DNA of 64,000 nt from Geosiphon pyriformis. Taxonomy: Eukaryota > Glomeromycota > Glomeromycetes > Archaeosporales > Geosiphonaceae. The stretch spans positions 355,404 through 419,403 of the forward strand of contig JAAOMT010000003.1 in the NCBI GenBank assembly GCA_016748015.1. The letters run 5' to 3'. The position numbers and the translations under genes were made by a program. Positions 22,795 through 33,525 of this stretch are shown here, piece after piece. The number at the start of each line of letters is the position of its first letter. Within the stretch, counting starts at the first letter, position 1. Below the pieces are notes generated by a model, which saw nothing but the letters and a program-made list of their open reading frames with translations, had not been told where the DNA came from and made no database searches.

Positions 22795-23670
22795 ATGTAT
22801 ATAACGTCCAAGCTTCTTGAAACAGTTTCGCCAATCTTGGGGACCGTTGCCAAAATAAATTGACTTCATCAGCATCTAGTCCAATAAGATAATTTTAATA
22901 ATAATTTTAGATCATCTTTGGAAAAGTTTTAGTTATGAGTTTGAGGAAGCGAGATTTTTACTAGAAATGTTTCAAATCTACAGTGAGGTTTTTGGTACAA
23001 TTAAATTTATTGATGCCATTGGTCTATTGATTAAAGTTATAAACACTCATTCCTAGTGCCCATCATACACGACCGCATACCTTTATTTCCAGTTTTAATA
23101 AAGGGGAAGTGATATTCGAGTGATTTTGTTTAATTGAGCTTTCGATATGCAGATGTAACATATGAACTTTAGCGTAGTATTGCTGCATCTGCCATTTCAG
23201 CAATGCTATCAAATTTTCAAAGTTACAAAACTGCAACCATCGTCGATCAAATTGTAAGACCAGAATGATGTAATAATTTCTATTTTGCTTGATATCTAAA
23301 AGGTTCCTTCATCAAAAAATCGAGAGTTAGAATTGAAAATTTTGCTTCAACCTAATAAACTTATAGATTTTTGAATCTGTTTCAGGCTACAGTTCCATTA
23401 GGTGATCGATATGTTCGTAAAACGACATCCGTAACCTAATAGGGAAGCGCTACAACATATTAGAAATTCTGGCACTAAGTTGAAGAGTGAAAAAGATGAA
23501 AATAAAAATATACCAATTTCTCTCCAATAATCTGATATTACGCCTGTTTCGACTCAGATGATGGTTTTGCAGAAGTTAAAATAATTCAATTGGATAAAAT
23601 GAGGCCCGATCAAATATGCCTAATCCAATCAACGGGACAAATAGTTATATATCAAGATCACAAATAGATG
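22795..23670 (+). pseudogene. Unidentified spliced gene or decayed gene
   Basis: I do not recognise the product. Coding-looking pieces are: an ATG at 22795 opening 22 codons; a 48-codon open stretch at about 22912-23055 following a splice-acceptor-like AATTTTAG; 27 codons at about 23173-23253 between an acceptor (GAACTTTAG) and a donor (GTAAGACC); a short piece after TTTCAG at about 23386; and a Lys/Asp/Ser-rich stretch near 23440-23600 broken by TAA where CAA may once have stood. Peptides such as YEFEEARFLLEM look like real protein. No continuous model could be built, so it may be decayed or have introns I mis-set. Confidence 0.3.
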
Positions 23671-24305
23671 GGTTTGTAAAAATGATTCGTTAGGTATCTA
23701 CATTCTCATTGATCTTTGTTCGTTTTATAACACTTGAATCTTGTCTAAAAGCTAAAAAACCATTATAAATGCTGAATCGAAACACAGCATATAAGGACCC
23801 CCTTCATATGTTTTTTGTGGTAAATGAAAGGCGTTCTCCTTGTCCTCGATATAGCACTCTTATTGGAATTGTGTCTTTAATGAACGTGTTAGAGTAGGTC
23901 GACAGACCCACTCTGTGTATTAGTTGACGATTAATAGTTATTTTTGTAAAAATTAAATGTCAAACTGAATTACATATAAAGAAGGAAAATGTTTTGATTA
24001 ATTTTGTTTCTTTTTCTTGGTTAAAAGTAGATTACTTTTTAGTGGTGGTTTTCCCTTAAAGCTTAAACTCAGAAAAACCAGTTAAGAGTTATGATTGCTA
24101 ATATGCTCTCCAAAGTGGGGCATTCCATCAAAAAACCCCGTTTAGAAATGATATGACTCATTACATTATCTCCAAGTGTCACGTGGAATTAGGAAGGTAT
24201 AAGTTGTATCAACAATGGTTGATTCTCAAGCAGATTCGATGAGTACTTTTCAAAGGTCCATATCGGAATGTCCGTTGTCGCATAATAAACTTTCCACATT
24301 CAAGG
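23671..24305. other. Intergenic upstream of POP2, nothing recognised
   Basis: No extended ORF, RNA gene or repeat seen. The POP2 promoter and 5' UTR are expected at the right-hand end. Confidence 0.45.
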
Positions 24306-25873
24306 ATGCCTGCAAGCAACGAAAACAAATATATAAAAGATGTATGGGCAGAAAACCTCGAAGAAGAAATGGCTGTTATGCGTGACCTTGTTGAACAGTA
24401 TCCTTACCTTGCAATGGTACTTTGCCCAATATACAAAGTTTCAACAGTTTGTATTCATTCCCCTGTTGATTACCTAGTCGTTTATTTTCTTCTTTTCACC
24501 AGTTTTTGTCTTCCTATGTAATTTTCTTCTCTCTAACATTTTTGTCTTTAACTGGTTGGATCGTCACTTAGGATACAGAATTTCCTGGGGTGGTTGCCCG
24601 TCCTATTGGCAATTTTCGCACAAGTTCAGATTATCATTACCAAACACTCCGTTGTAACGTCGATTTGCTCAAGATTATCCAGCTAGGACTTACTTTTTCC
24701 GACGGGGATGGGAATTCGCCACAGGAAACCTGTACATGGCAATTCAATTTCAAATTTAATTTAGCGTAAGTATTAATTTTAATAAGAGTTCTGTTTGATT
24801 TTTTTAATACTTTTTGATTATAGTGGTTTTTAGTTTCCAAAGCTTTTTAATACCAATCTTCGTTCAGAGATGATATGTACGCGCAAGATTCCATTGATTT
24901 ATTATTAAAGTCTGGCATAGATTTTAAGAAGCATGAAGACTTTGGTATAAATGTAGAGCATTTTGGTGAATTACTGATTAGTTCAGGGTTCGTATTGCTA
25001 GATGATGTAAAGTGGATTTCATTTCATAGGTAAGAAAATAAAATTATCTATGTTTGAGGATTTATCCTAATAATACAATTCCATTAGAAAAAGTAAAGGG
25101 GGTTGTATTCATTTTTATTTTTATTCCCATTATTTTTAATATATGTACGGGAAATTTACACTAGTGGATACGATTTCGGATATCTGTTAAAATTGCTCAC
25201 CTGCTCACCTTTACCAGCCGAAGAGGCGGATTTTTTTGATCTACTGAGAACTTTTTTCCCATGTATATATGATATTAAATATTGTATCAGGGCTTTTAAG
25301 GCTTTGAAAGGGGGATTACAGGATATTGCTGATGATATGGGGGTAATTATCAACTGATATTATTTAGACTCGAGATTTTGATGCGCTTGACTAAAGCTTT
25401 GAAAACTTTTCTATAACGAAGGTAACTCGAATTGGTGCTCCACATCAGGCTGGCAGTGATAGTCTTCTCACCGCTTCAGTCTTTTTTAAGATGCGTGAAA
25501 TTTACTTTAGCGATAAGATCGATGACTCGAATTACCTGTACGTTAAACCTGTCAAATTATATTCTTGAATTATTATTAGAGCCCTTACTAACCTATGAAT
25601 TTGGCATAATTACCAAGAGGCTTCCTATATGGGTTAGGAGCTGGCACATCCACCACACCAAACGTTCAAAACATGCAGCTTGCTACAACCGGCTCAAACA
25701 TTAATCTCTCATTATCCGATGGCATAACTCAATTAGCGACAACACCACCCTTGTCTTCAAACGCTGTTCCCACTGTCAATGGCAAGATAAGCGTAATTCG
25801 AGAATCCAGTCCGGAAAATAATCCCAACAATACGAACACTAATGGTACCACAACTCCAATAAACAGTACTTAA
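24306..25873 (+). CDS. POP2: CCR4-NOT deadenylase subunit POP2/CAF1
   Basis: A DEDD-family 3'-5' exoribonuclease that shortens mRNA poly(A) tails as part of CCR4-NOT in the cytoplasm. Six exons: 24306-24416, 24572-24765, 24868-25029, 25165-25342, 25422-25537, 25618-25873; 1017 nt, 338 aa. Active-site residues are present: Asp38 and Glu40 in DTEFPG, Asp159 in SGYDFGY, and Asp228 in [10 protein letters not shown] with the general-base-like His223. Other signatures are [29 protein letters not shown] and MYAQDSI. It is about 50 residues longer than human CNOT7 because of a Ser/Thr/Asn-rich C-terminal tail. No damage visible; the start is the first Met before the conserved WAENLEEEM. Confidence 0.95.
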
Positions 25874-26152
25874 AAAAATATTTTGGTATTTTGGTTTGCG
25901 AAGATTTTAGATCAGAGAAAAAGAATCGCCCAACTCTCACCTCGTAAAACATTGATAGATGCATTTAAAACAGAGTTATATTATGTACAGTCTAGGCTAA
26001 TTTGCATATTTTATGGCTCTTTTTGGGTAGAGTAATTAATTCGTTCAATTTTACTTTTAATATTTTTCCCTTTCGAGCCTTTTTGTTCAACATTTTTTTT
26101 TGGAAAAACTCAAGATTACCCACTCAATATTTAAGAATTGAGAACTTTTCAT
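25874..26152. other. Convergent intergenic region, POP2 and NIF3 3' ends
   Basis: About 280 bp between two stop codons that face each other. It must hold both 3' UTRs and polyadenylation signals; the right half is T-rich on the plus strand. No further feature seen. Confidence 0.5.
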
Positions 26153-27360
26153 CTACACAACTTTTAAAGGTTCTGTGTCGACCTTACTGACAATAACATC
26201 GATTCTATCGATTTCTTCGTCTGCTAATAATATCTTTTCCAATCGAGGTTTTAAAACAGTGGAGAGATAGCCCCTCTCCGTATTTGAATGTTCACCTGTT
26301 TGAATAAAGTCACTTAATATTGTTATTAACTCGTCTAAATACAGAAGAAAACTCACATAATATTACACTCGTTTCGTGAGCCAAAGCATCCAATACTTCA
26401 TGATGCGACATTTCCCCTGTAAAGTATAGATCAGGTCTTATGGGTGATAGGACAGAAGAGCCTGATTGCATGAGTACTCGATATTAGTGAATTTTGATTG
26501 AGAAATTCAAATGATTATCAAATAAAATTACTTCCGAACCAGAACCCGCACAGATTCCAACAGTGGAAATCAATTCCTTGGAGTTTATCGAATGCCTTGC
26601 AGCAGTAGCTACTCTTACTGATTCACATCCAAAAATTGGAGATCAATTATATTAAAGCCAAACCCATATCAAAAAAACGCACAGACCATGCTGAAGTTGT
26701 AAATAATTTTTGACTCGTTCAATCACCACCGATAATGGGATTGGTTCATCAAAAGTGAAAATGCGTCCAGAGCCTGCATTTTCCTGTCCTGTGAATAAAA
26801 TAAAATGAATAATGATTCAATAAATTAATAAATGAATTTTAAAGGTTCTTACCAACAGGATAATTTCTAGCAGGGATAATTGGCACAGAACTTCCTTGAC
26901 CAAGAGCTTTAGACAACCAATCATTTACTATTTCATGATAAAGAGTGATAAAGTTTTGAGGTCAAGGCTACAAAGCAGACTTAATGGAGAATTTGCGAAT
27001 TAAGCTCGCTGCTCCCTCACCTCCCCCAAAACTGGAGTCGAGGGCTGTATGAGGGCTATAAATGCTAATCCCTCTTGCCACGCATTTCATTACCATAGCT
27101 TGTTTTACAGCTGCCAAAGTTAACTGCTTCCAAGCACGAAATATAGGTGGATGGTAAGCAACAATCATACCCACTTTGGGATCAGAGAAAACCTCTTCCA
27201 GCACAGCAGGTGTCAAGTCTATAGTGAGGAAAACGCGTGAAGGAGATGAATGGGGATAAGGCGGTTCAACAAGTAAGCCAACATTGTCCCAGGAAGTCTC
27301 TGCAAGAGATAAAGGAGCTATCTTTTCCAAAGCATTAATTACACGTCGTAGGAAAGTCAT
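26153..27360 (-). CDS. NIF3-family protein (NIF3/DUF34)
   Basis: NIF3/DUF34 proteins are widely conserved metal-binding proteins of unsettled biochemical role. Six exons on the minus strand: 27360-27021, 26937-26853, 26788-26697, 26617-26540, 26461-26357, 26295-26153; 843 nt, 280 aa. Conserved blocks: SWDNVGLLVE, YHPPIF, SPHTALD, CAGSGSSVL (formed across exons 4/5), GEMSHHE, CEHSNTERGYL, with a C-terminal DTEPLKVV. These include the His/Asp/Glu residues that bind the metal pair in the family. Exon 4 ends at an unusual donor, GTTCGG, the only choice that keeps the frame. An in-frame Met eight codons upstream (27384) is an alternative start. Confidence 0.9.
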
Positions 27361-27511
27361 GGTGCAGCGTAAATAAACCTCCAAATATTATTTAAAATTT
27401 TTATCGAGTCACTTGTTGGCAACGTGACAATGCTTATCCTTCTGATTAGTGCTTATCATAGTTAAAGTCTTCCCTACAGACAAGTAAAAAAACATTTATA
27501 ATTTAACTTCA
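27361..27511. promoter_or_regulatory. Short divergent promoter region, NIF3 and ATP4
   Basis: Only about 150 bp lie between the start codons of two genes pointing in opposite directions, so they very likely share a bidirectional promoter. No named motif was recognised. Confidence 0.6.
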
Positions 27512-28829
27512 ATGATTCTCGGGCATCTGCGAACCAGAGGCGTTCCGGGTAGGAGATCTTCTAGTTAATCCCTTTTCTTTTTGGGCTCATGATTTGAATT
27601 TTGGAACTTTTCCATAAAGCATTTACCCGTCGTCCTCTCTTGTCAATTGCTCAACGGAGCTCTTACCTTTCACGGTAATTTACACTTGTATCTAAAGAGA
27701 AATTTTTGTGCAGTTGAAATATGCCTATACAGACTCAAACATTTAATTGCTTTTTTGAAAATTACTTTTTGTAAAAAGTCATGGGCTAACTCTTCCCTCT
27801 TCACTATTAGTTGTTATACGACTCCGGCTCAAAATGGTACGTATATTTTTAAATTTTGGTATCTGATCCCTATTCTTTCTCAACCAATTATTTTATTTTA
27901 AATCTTCAGAGAAAAAATTGGAACCTAAAGAAAAAGCTCGTAGCATAATTGATTCCCTACCTGGGAATAGTATTATTTCTAAGACAGGTTACATCACGCT
28001 TGGTGCTGGATTGGCCACAATTGCAATATCCAAGGAGTTGTATGTGTTCAACGAGGAGACCTATATTGTCGTATCCTTTATTGGTTTATGTACAATCCTT
28101 TACAAGCTCCTCAGGCAACCCTTAAATGATGCTGTCGAAGCACACTCACAAGTATTTATAACTTGTCTATATTAATGCATATGGCTTTATATAAATGATG
28201 TTAATCGCTTTTCTTTACTTAAAAAAAGCGTATCTATGGGACTTTGAACAAGGCGCGTGAAGATCACAAGCTCGCTGTGCAAAACAGAATAGAGCAGGTC
28301 GCTCAATTAGGTGATATTGTAGATGTAACCAAAGGATTATTTGCCATATCAAAGGTAAGAAGTTGTTAAACACTGAATTTTAGTTCAATTATTGCAGTGC
28401 AACTTATGTGGCTTCTGCGTCAATTAATGTGGAGAAAAGGAAACCGCTAGGCTGGAGGCTGAAGCTTTCGAATTAAAACAAAAGGCTGAACTTGCCGCAG
28501 AAGTTAAATCGGTGCTAGATGCTTGGGTTCGCTATGAGGCATCTATTCGTGAACGCGAGCAGCGTGCCCTCGCAAATACCGTAATTGAGAAAATAAAGCG
28601 CAATTTGCAGGATACGAAATTCGTAAGCATTAAATCATAACGTTTCTAATTTAAAACGAACCAATTAATTATTTTTGAAACTTTTATCTATAAGCAACAA
28701 CAAATCTTAAATGAATCTATTGCAGAAATTGAGAGTAGAGTATTCAGCTTAATTATCACTTGGAAATTAAATGCTTCTAAAAATTTGTCTAAATTTCACA
28801 TTTATATTTTTTCAGGTCTTGTCAGATAA
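27512..28829 (+). CDS. ATP4: Mitochondrial F1Fo-ATP synthase subunit 4 (subunit b)
   Basis: Subunit b forms the peripheral stalk that holds F1 static against the rotor in the inner mitochondrial membrane. Eight exons: 27512-27548, 27620-27674, 27811-27836, 27910-28151, 28229-28354, 28440-28622, 28695-28734, 28816-28829; 723 nt, 240 aa, similar to yeast Atp4. The N-terminus is Arg/Ser-rich without acidic residues (AFTRRPLL, AQRSSYL), typical of a mitochondrial presequence. Then come KEKARSIIDSLPGN, a paired hydrophobic segment around SKELYVFNEE and FIGLCTILY, and a long charged coiled coil with EAFELKQKAEL and VLDAWVRYEASIRE. The last exon is only 14 nt and ends SLVR, the least certain part. 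Confidence 0.93.
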
Positions 28830-30505
28830 TGGGACTTTTCTTATATATACCCTTAATATTTCAAAGATGGATTTTATCGGGAAATGCTAATACTTTAAAA
28901 TAGCAACTAGTGTGCTCATCAAGGATCTTCATTCTCCCAATATAGTGGATCTGGACGTATAGAGGAGCAATAAAACGCTCCAATGAACCTTTTTCTATGC
29001 TGCCGACAAAGCTTTTTTATCATCAATTCGCAAGACTTTTTACTGTTTCAAAATTATATATAATCAATTTATGGTTAGAACAGTTATCATCTCCCACCCA
29101 AGATCTCGAAGTTTTTGTTTTAGCCGTCTAATTTCTGGGGTTTCTTTTCGATTAACAGAGAAGCAAAACGTTTGCTTATTTTTCTTATGCTAGAACTCGA
29201 CCTACAAAGATTCAAAGTCACAATTTTTGCCGCTATTCATCGTCCTTTTGTGAGCTGCCAATACCCAAAAAGGGAATATGACAAGAGACTCCATTTTATT
29301 AGTTGAAGCAGAAGTAATATACATCTTATTTCATTTAATTCTTTTACCCTTTATTTATTTTTGTTTTACTGCAAAAAATTTGTTATTTACAACCATTTTG
29401 TTTTGTTTTTTTATTATATATGCGTTATAAGTTAAAAAATTATTTATAAAATTATTTTAATTATTAATATTAACTTAGTATTTAATATTGTTTTTGTATT
29501 TATTATTAATTTTTTAATTTTGTTTCAATTATTATTTGGTTTCAAAATTACAATGTGACTGGTTACACACAGAAATAGTCGGTGGTTGGACTATATTTTA
29601 TGCAAAAAATTCAAACTTTTTTATAATTGTTAATAAAAAATAATACAATTATTATAATTATAGTAATGCAATATATTTAATCTTAATAAATAAATCAATT
29701 TCTTTTAAAAATTATACAGGTTATAAAAAACTAAAAAGGCTGTTTTTGTAAGTTATAAATCATTTTGTATTTATATTTATATTATATAATAAATTATTTA
29801 CTATTTAATTTATTAATAATTTTAATTATTAATTATTAATTAATGTATAATTTTATTATATAAAATTATAATATTATGTAATATTGTTAATTATTTGTTT
29901 TTAATATTACATAAATTTTATTGAGCTAGTAAAACATTATAATTATTGTTTTTTAATTTAAATATTTAATTACTAATTGTTTTAAATTATATTAAATTAT
30001 TTAGTATTTTTTAAATTAATTATATGTTTTTTGCTAATTTATTAATTATTTTTATATTATATATTTTATTATATTTTTTTAAATTTTTTGTTTCTTGAAT
30101 AATAATTTATTAAAATACAATAATTTTTTCATTTTAATTTTATTATTTTATAATATAATAAATTGAATTTAAAGTTAAAAATTATTTTTAATTAATATTT
30201 TTAACAGTTTTTAATTATAAACAACAGTTTTTTTTTTAAATAATAATAATAATAATAATAATATATTTATTAAAATTAATATTATAAATAAGTATATTAA
30301 GTTATATTTTATAATTTAGTACTGTAATTTTGTTATATTATTTAAAAATTTTAGTAAATTTAAAAGTTTTTATAATTCAATATAATAATCAGTTTATTTT
30401 ATCTTTTTAATAAGTATTTAATTATTAATAAATTAATTTTATGTTATTTTTGTATTTTTTATAAAGTAAAAAAAATTATTATTTTATTAATTTTTTTTTA
30501 ATAAA
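28830..30505. other. Gene-free region, increasingly AT-rich
   Basis: From 28830 to about 29330 the composition is gene-like. The minus strand contains short coding-looking peptides near 28930-29020 and 29090-29200, but no gene model could be built. From 29330 to 30500 the sequence is almost only A and T. At 29550-29575 GTGACTGGTTACACACAG resembles the reverse complement of the LINE 3' end, suggesting an eroded plus-strand LINE relic. A short TAA trinucleotide run lies at 30241-30260. Confidence 0.45.
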
Positions 30506-31240
30506 AGTTATTTATTGAGTAAAGCCCAACTACTATCTAGTACATAAAACCAAATTAAGTAACTCAAACTAAATACAACTTATGTACTTACTATATGTGG
30601 CTAGTTACTCAAGCCAGATAAGGCAATATTATACACTTATACTAACACTTATATTATAATCTAAACCAGAAAAAAAAAGACATAGCCTATAATAGCCAAA
30701 ACTAACAATAAAAGATTTAATAATACCAAGTATTCTGACCATATCATCTAACAGTATTGATACCAAACTACATAACAAACCAGATATTACACTGCTATTT
30801 TCAACCAAACCAGTCTTTTTTATATTAATCTTAAACTTAGATCTTGTTAGCCAGACTCTAGAACAATACAACTCCATTAGATATCTTACAAAATTAACAA
30901 CAGCAAAAGTGGCCTTCTTCCTATTATCAAAAATTCCAATAGTTTCTATATACCAATTTTTCAACACAAACTCTTTACACACAACTGCATAAGTCTCAAC
31001 ATCCAATAAATAACAAGAGAGCATCCTTAAAACAGCAGAAAAAAATAAATCATAAGTATTTGCTAAAACAGCCCATTGTGTAAAGATCTTAGCCAAAATT
31101 TTTTTTAAACACAAACATTCTAAGCACAAGTGAAAACATGATCTGATAACTCCATCTTATTACACAGCAAATACAGCACACCAAAATATTCTCTATTATA
31201 CAATCTTTTTCTAATGATTACTGGCAACTGTTGTTATTAG
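30506..31240 (-). mobile_element. LINE copy 4, 3'-terminal fragment
   Basis: Minus-strand, 5'-truncated LINE. It contains the shared 3' end (GAGTAAAGCCCAACTACTATC near 30517) preceded on the plus strand by a T run, that is, an A-rich tail. It encodes the C-terminal part of ORF2: a 166-codon open stretch (30629-31129) matching the region after RNase H in copies 2 and 3. Homology fades at about 31240. Confidence 0.8.
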
Positions 31241-31683
31241 TGGTTTTTGTTGGTATTAAAAAACATTTTCTAGCTCAACTGATAACATATATTACCATAA
31301 TTATGCTATTGACTATAGCATATTATGGGTGTATAGACTATTTCAATAGATGGAAAAGCAAAAAAGAATACATGATAAGATTATTAAAAGTAAAAAAAAG
31401 TATTGTTATTATTATTTGTTTTTGGGCAAGAACTAGTCTTAGGTATTTGAAAAGGGAAAGAGAAGTCACATCTTTTTATATGTATCAAAAACACAACCAA
31501 CAACAGAAATGAAACCAACTACTCTAATAAATACATAACCAGAATTTTTTTAATTAGTCATTGAAAGAATATGATGTTCAAATGCCCACTTTGAAAATGA
31601 AGTTATAGGAATTATAAAAAAGATTATAAAAGTCAAATATAACTGAAATAGATTTTGCTTAAACTTTTTATTGTTGAAACCAC
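31241..31683. other. AT-rich flank with target site of Gypsy C
   Basis: No gene is recognised; a 93-codon plus-strand ORF (31231-31512) is Lys/Ile/Tyr-rich with no family features and is probably chance in AT-rich DNA. The last four bases, CCAC at 31680-31683, are the left copy of the Gypsy C target duplication. Confidence 0.5.
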
Positions 31684-32512
31684 TGTTACGGGATGGTTTT
31701 CTTGTTATATTTAATTACTGATATCCCGCTTTAATTGCAATCAGTCTTTCGTGAGTTCCTCAATTCTATTTGTGTGATAGTGTCACTGTTACACTGAAGG
31801 CTTTCTTTTTACTGTTGTGATGTAAGTTATTCTTTAATTCTTGATTGTTGTGTGTGTTTATGTACTCCTTCTCAGAGGCTGAACTGAAATCTACCCACTG
31901 TCTGGGGTCTTCTCTGAGGCTATCCTTGCAATTGCCTAATGTGTTTCTCTAATCTAAAAACACAGAATGTTAATGGTCTTTAGCGCTTTTCTAATTCTCA
32001 CAATAAAGCTTTTATCAATTAGTAACAACGTGAATAATCTTGATCAAGGATTATTCTTCCAAGGAATTCAGTTGATGAATGATAGTTTCATTCAATAAAT
32101 AATACAAGTAAGTTTCTTAATACTTTGGGTTGTGATAGTTCCGTTTTAAATATTCTTTTTCATTTCTTTTTGATTTTTAAAGGTTTCTTGGGATATTTAA
32201 TTTGAAAGTATGATTTGATAAGTTATGATTTTTATTACTTGATTTATTCTTTCCCAATATTAAAACTACTGTATATATACATGTTTGTAGTTCTACGAGA
32301 AAATACTTTCTTTTTGATATTTCAACCTGGTGCTTGCTGCTATCACCAGTTGGTGTTGACTGCTATTGTGAACTGGTGCTTGCCACTATTGCAAGATGGT
32401 GTTTACTACTATGTTAATCATTACCTTTCTAAGATTATTACTGTGCTATATTATGATTGAATAGTTTGTATTATTTTTATGATTCTTTTTGCTAAATTCT
32501 TAAACCATAACA
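31684..32512 (-). repeat. 3' LTR of Gypsy C
   Basis: In element sense it starts TGTTATGGTTTAAG and ends CCCGTAACA. It contains a tandem array of about four 23-bp units beginning GGTGCTTG or GGTGTTGA at 32329-32420. A T-rich stretch and the array would lie in U3. It matches 36938-37374 apart from the gap there. Confidence 0.9.
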
Positions 32513-32530
32513 TTATCCCTTCCTTTCAAG
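32513..32530 (-). promoter_or_regulatory. Polypurine tract of Gypsy C
   Basis: In element sense GAAAGGAAGGGATAA directly precedes the 3' LTR, the expected plus-strand priming site. Confidence 0.75.
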
Positions 32531-32640
32531 ATTGACCTCCATCGAAATCGAAGTTAATTTCTTCATTAAATTCTAAGTTACTATAGTGGTTCAATACTGT
32601 GTTATTAATTTGTTGAAGTGAGTTCACAGTAGAGGGCGAT
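32513..32640 (-). other. Deletion junction joining dUTPase tail to ORF3 tail
   Basis: In the frame one base off from the dUTPase frame, element sense reads SLQQINNTVLNHYSNLEF and ends GGQS then a stop just before the polypurine tract. This resembles the C-terminus of ORF3 in Gypsy A (QTQITQVILKNKI and ELNFNRA). I infer that RT, RNase H, integrase and most of ORF3 were deleted with a breakpoint near 32600-32640. Confidence 0.55.
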
Positions 32641-33525
32641 TTCTGGGAAATTTAGAATTTCTTGTGGTGTTGACGCGTTTTCTATCTCCGTTCCGAGGTA
32701 TCCAATGATGGTATCTTCCAGAATGTAGACGGGTTCTTCTGTGGTGTTTGCAATAGGAATTTTTATTCATTGAGCTTTATCAGCTGGAATAAAAAGGTTA
32801 GTAAGTCCTATGAGAAACTGTTGGCAAGTTTCTGGGTAGGGCTCAAATATTAGGTCTTTTTCTTTAATTGTCCTTTTTATTCTTATTTCTGATTTTCCAT
32901 ATGGTAGGAGCGTGATGGACCGCTCATTTTTAATTACTTCGCCTTTTTCCTTTATTGTTTCAGCGAAATTCGCTTCAATTCCTTTTCCTGTCGATCCAAA
33001 ACCAAAAGTTCCTCTCGTTGTTTGTGACAATTCCTCACGATTTTCCACTGGCACGAATTTCCCAATTTTTACCAATGGTAGGAAAATTGCTTGTGCAATC
33101 TTTTCCTTAGATTCAATGGTATAAGGCTTTTCTGAATTGTTCTGTAGCAAAACCATCAAATTTCCAGTGTATCTGGAGTCAATTACTCCTCCTTGAACGC
33201 TTATTCCTTTTTTCGCGAGGCTTGATCGCGACGCCATTTGAACCATTATTCCTGGTGGAATTTCAACCGCTATTTTTAGGTCAATTTTGGTGATGCTCCT
33301 GGGTGGTAATGTTGTGAATTGGTCTTCCGGATAACATAGATCGAATCCGGTGTCGGTTGGATGAGCTCTTTCGGGTATTATTCCTAAGTGCCCGTTGTCG
33401 AAATATTGGATGTCGTTCACCTGTTCTAGGTCGGTATAGGCTACAAATTTTTCTGACTCAGGACCATCAGATGAGTCTTGTTGATTTATTGATTGATTTT
33501 GAGACTGCTGATTCTCAATTTCCAT
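32605..33525 (-). CDS. dUTPase domain protein of Gypsy C
   Basis: dUTPase hydrolyses dUTP to dUMP and limits uracil incorporation into new DNA. All five trimeric-dUTPase motifs are present in order: DTGFDLCY (1), SRSSLAKKG (2), GGVIDSRYTG with the catalytic Asp (3), KEKIAQAIFLP (4) and RGTFGFGSTGKG (5). The open stretch 32767-33525 encodes 252 residues. A TGA at 32767 probably replaces Trp, since the same frame continues IKIPIANTTEEPVYI to a TAA at 32605. A TAA at about 33616 (for CAA, in YLAQIN) separates it from the frame upstream, so in an intact element it would be part of the Gag-Pol polyprotein between protease and RT. It is not a host gene. Confidence 0.9.

Noticed and set aside
31231-31512. 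93-codon Lys/Ile-rich plus-strand ORF
   Set aside because: It begins at the end of a LINE fragment in AT-rich DNA and has no family features; chance is more likely.
32605-33525. Host dUTPase gene (DUT1)
   Set aside because: It lies inside an LTR element in the same orientation and frame as gag and protease, and the same arrangement is found in Gypsy B.
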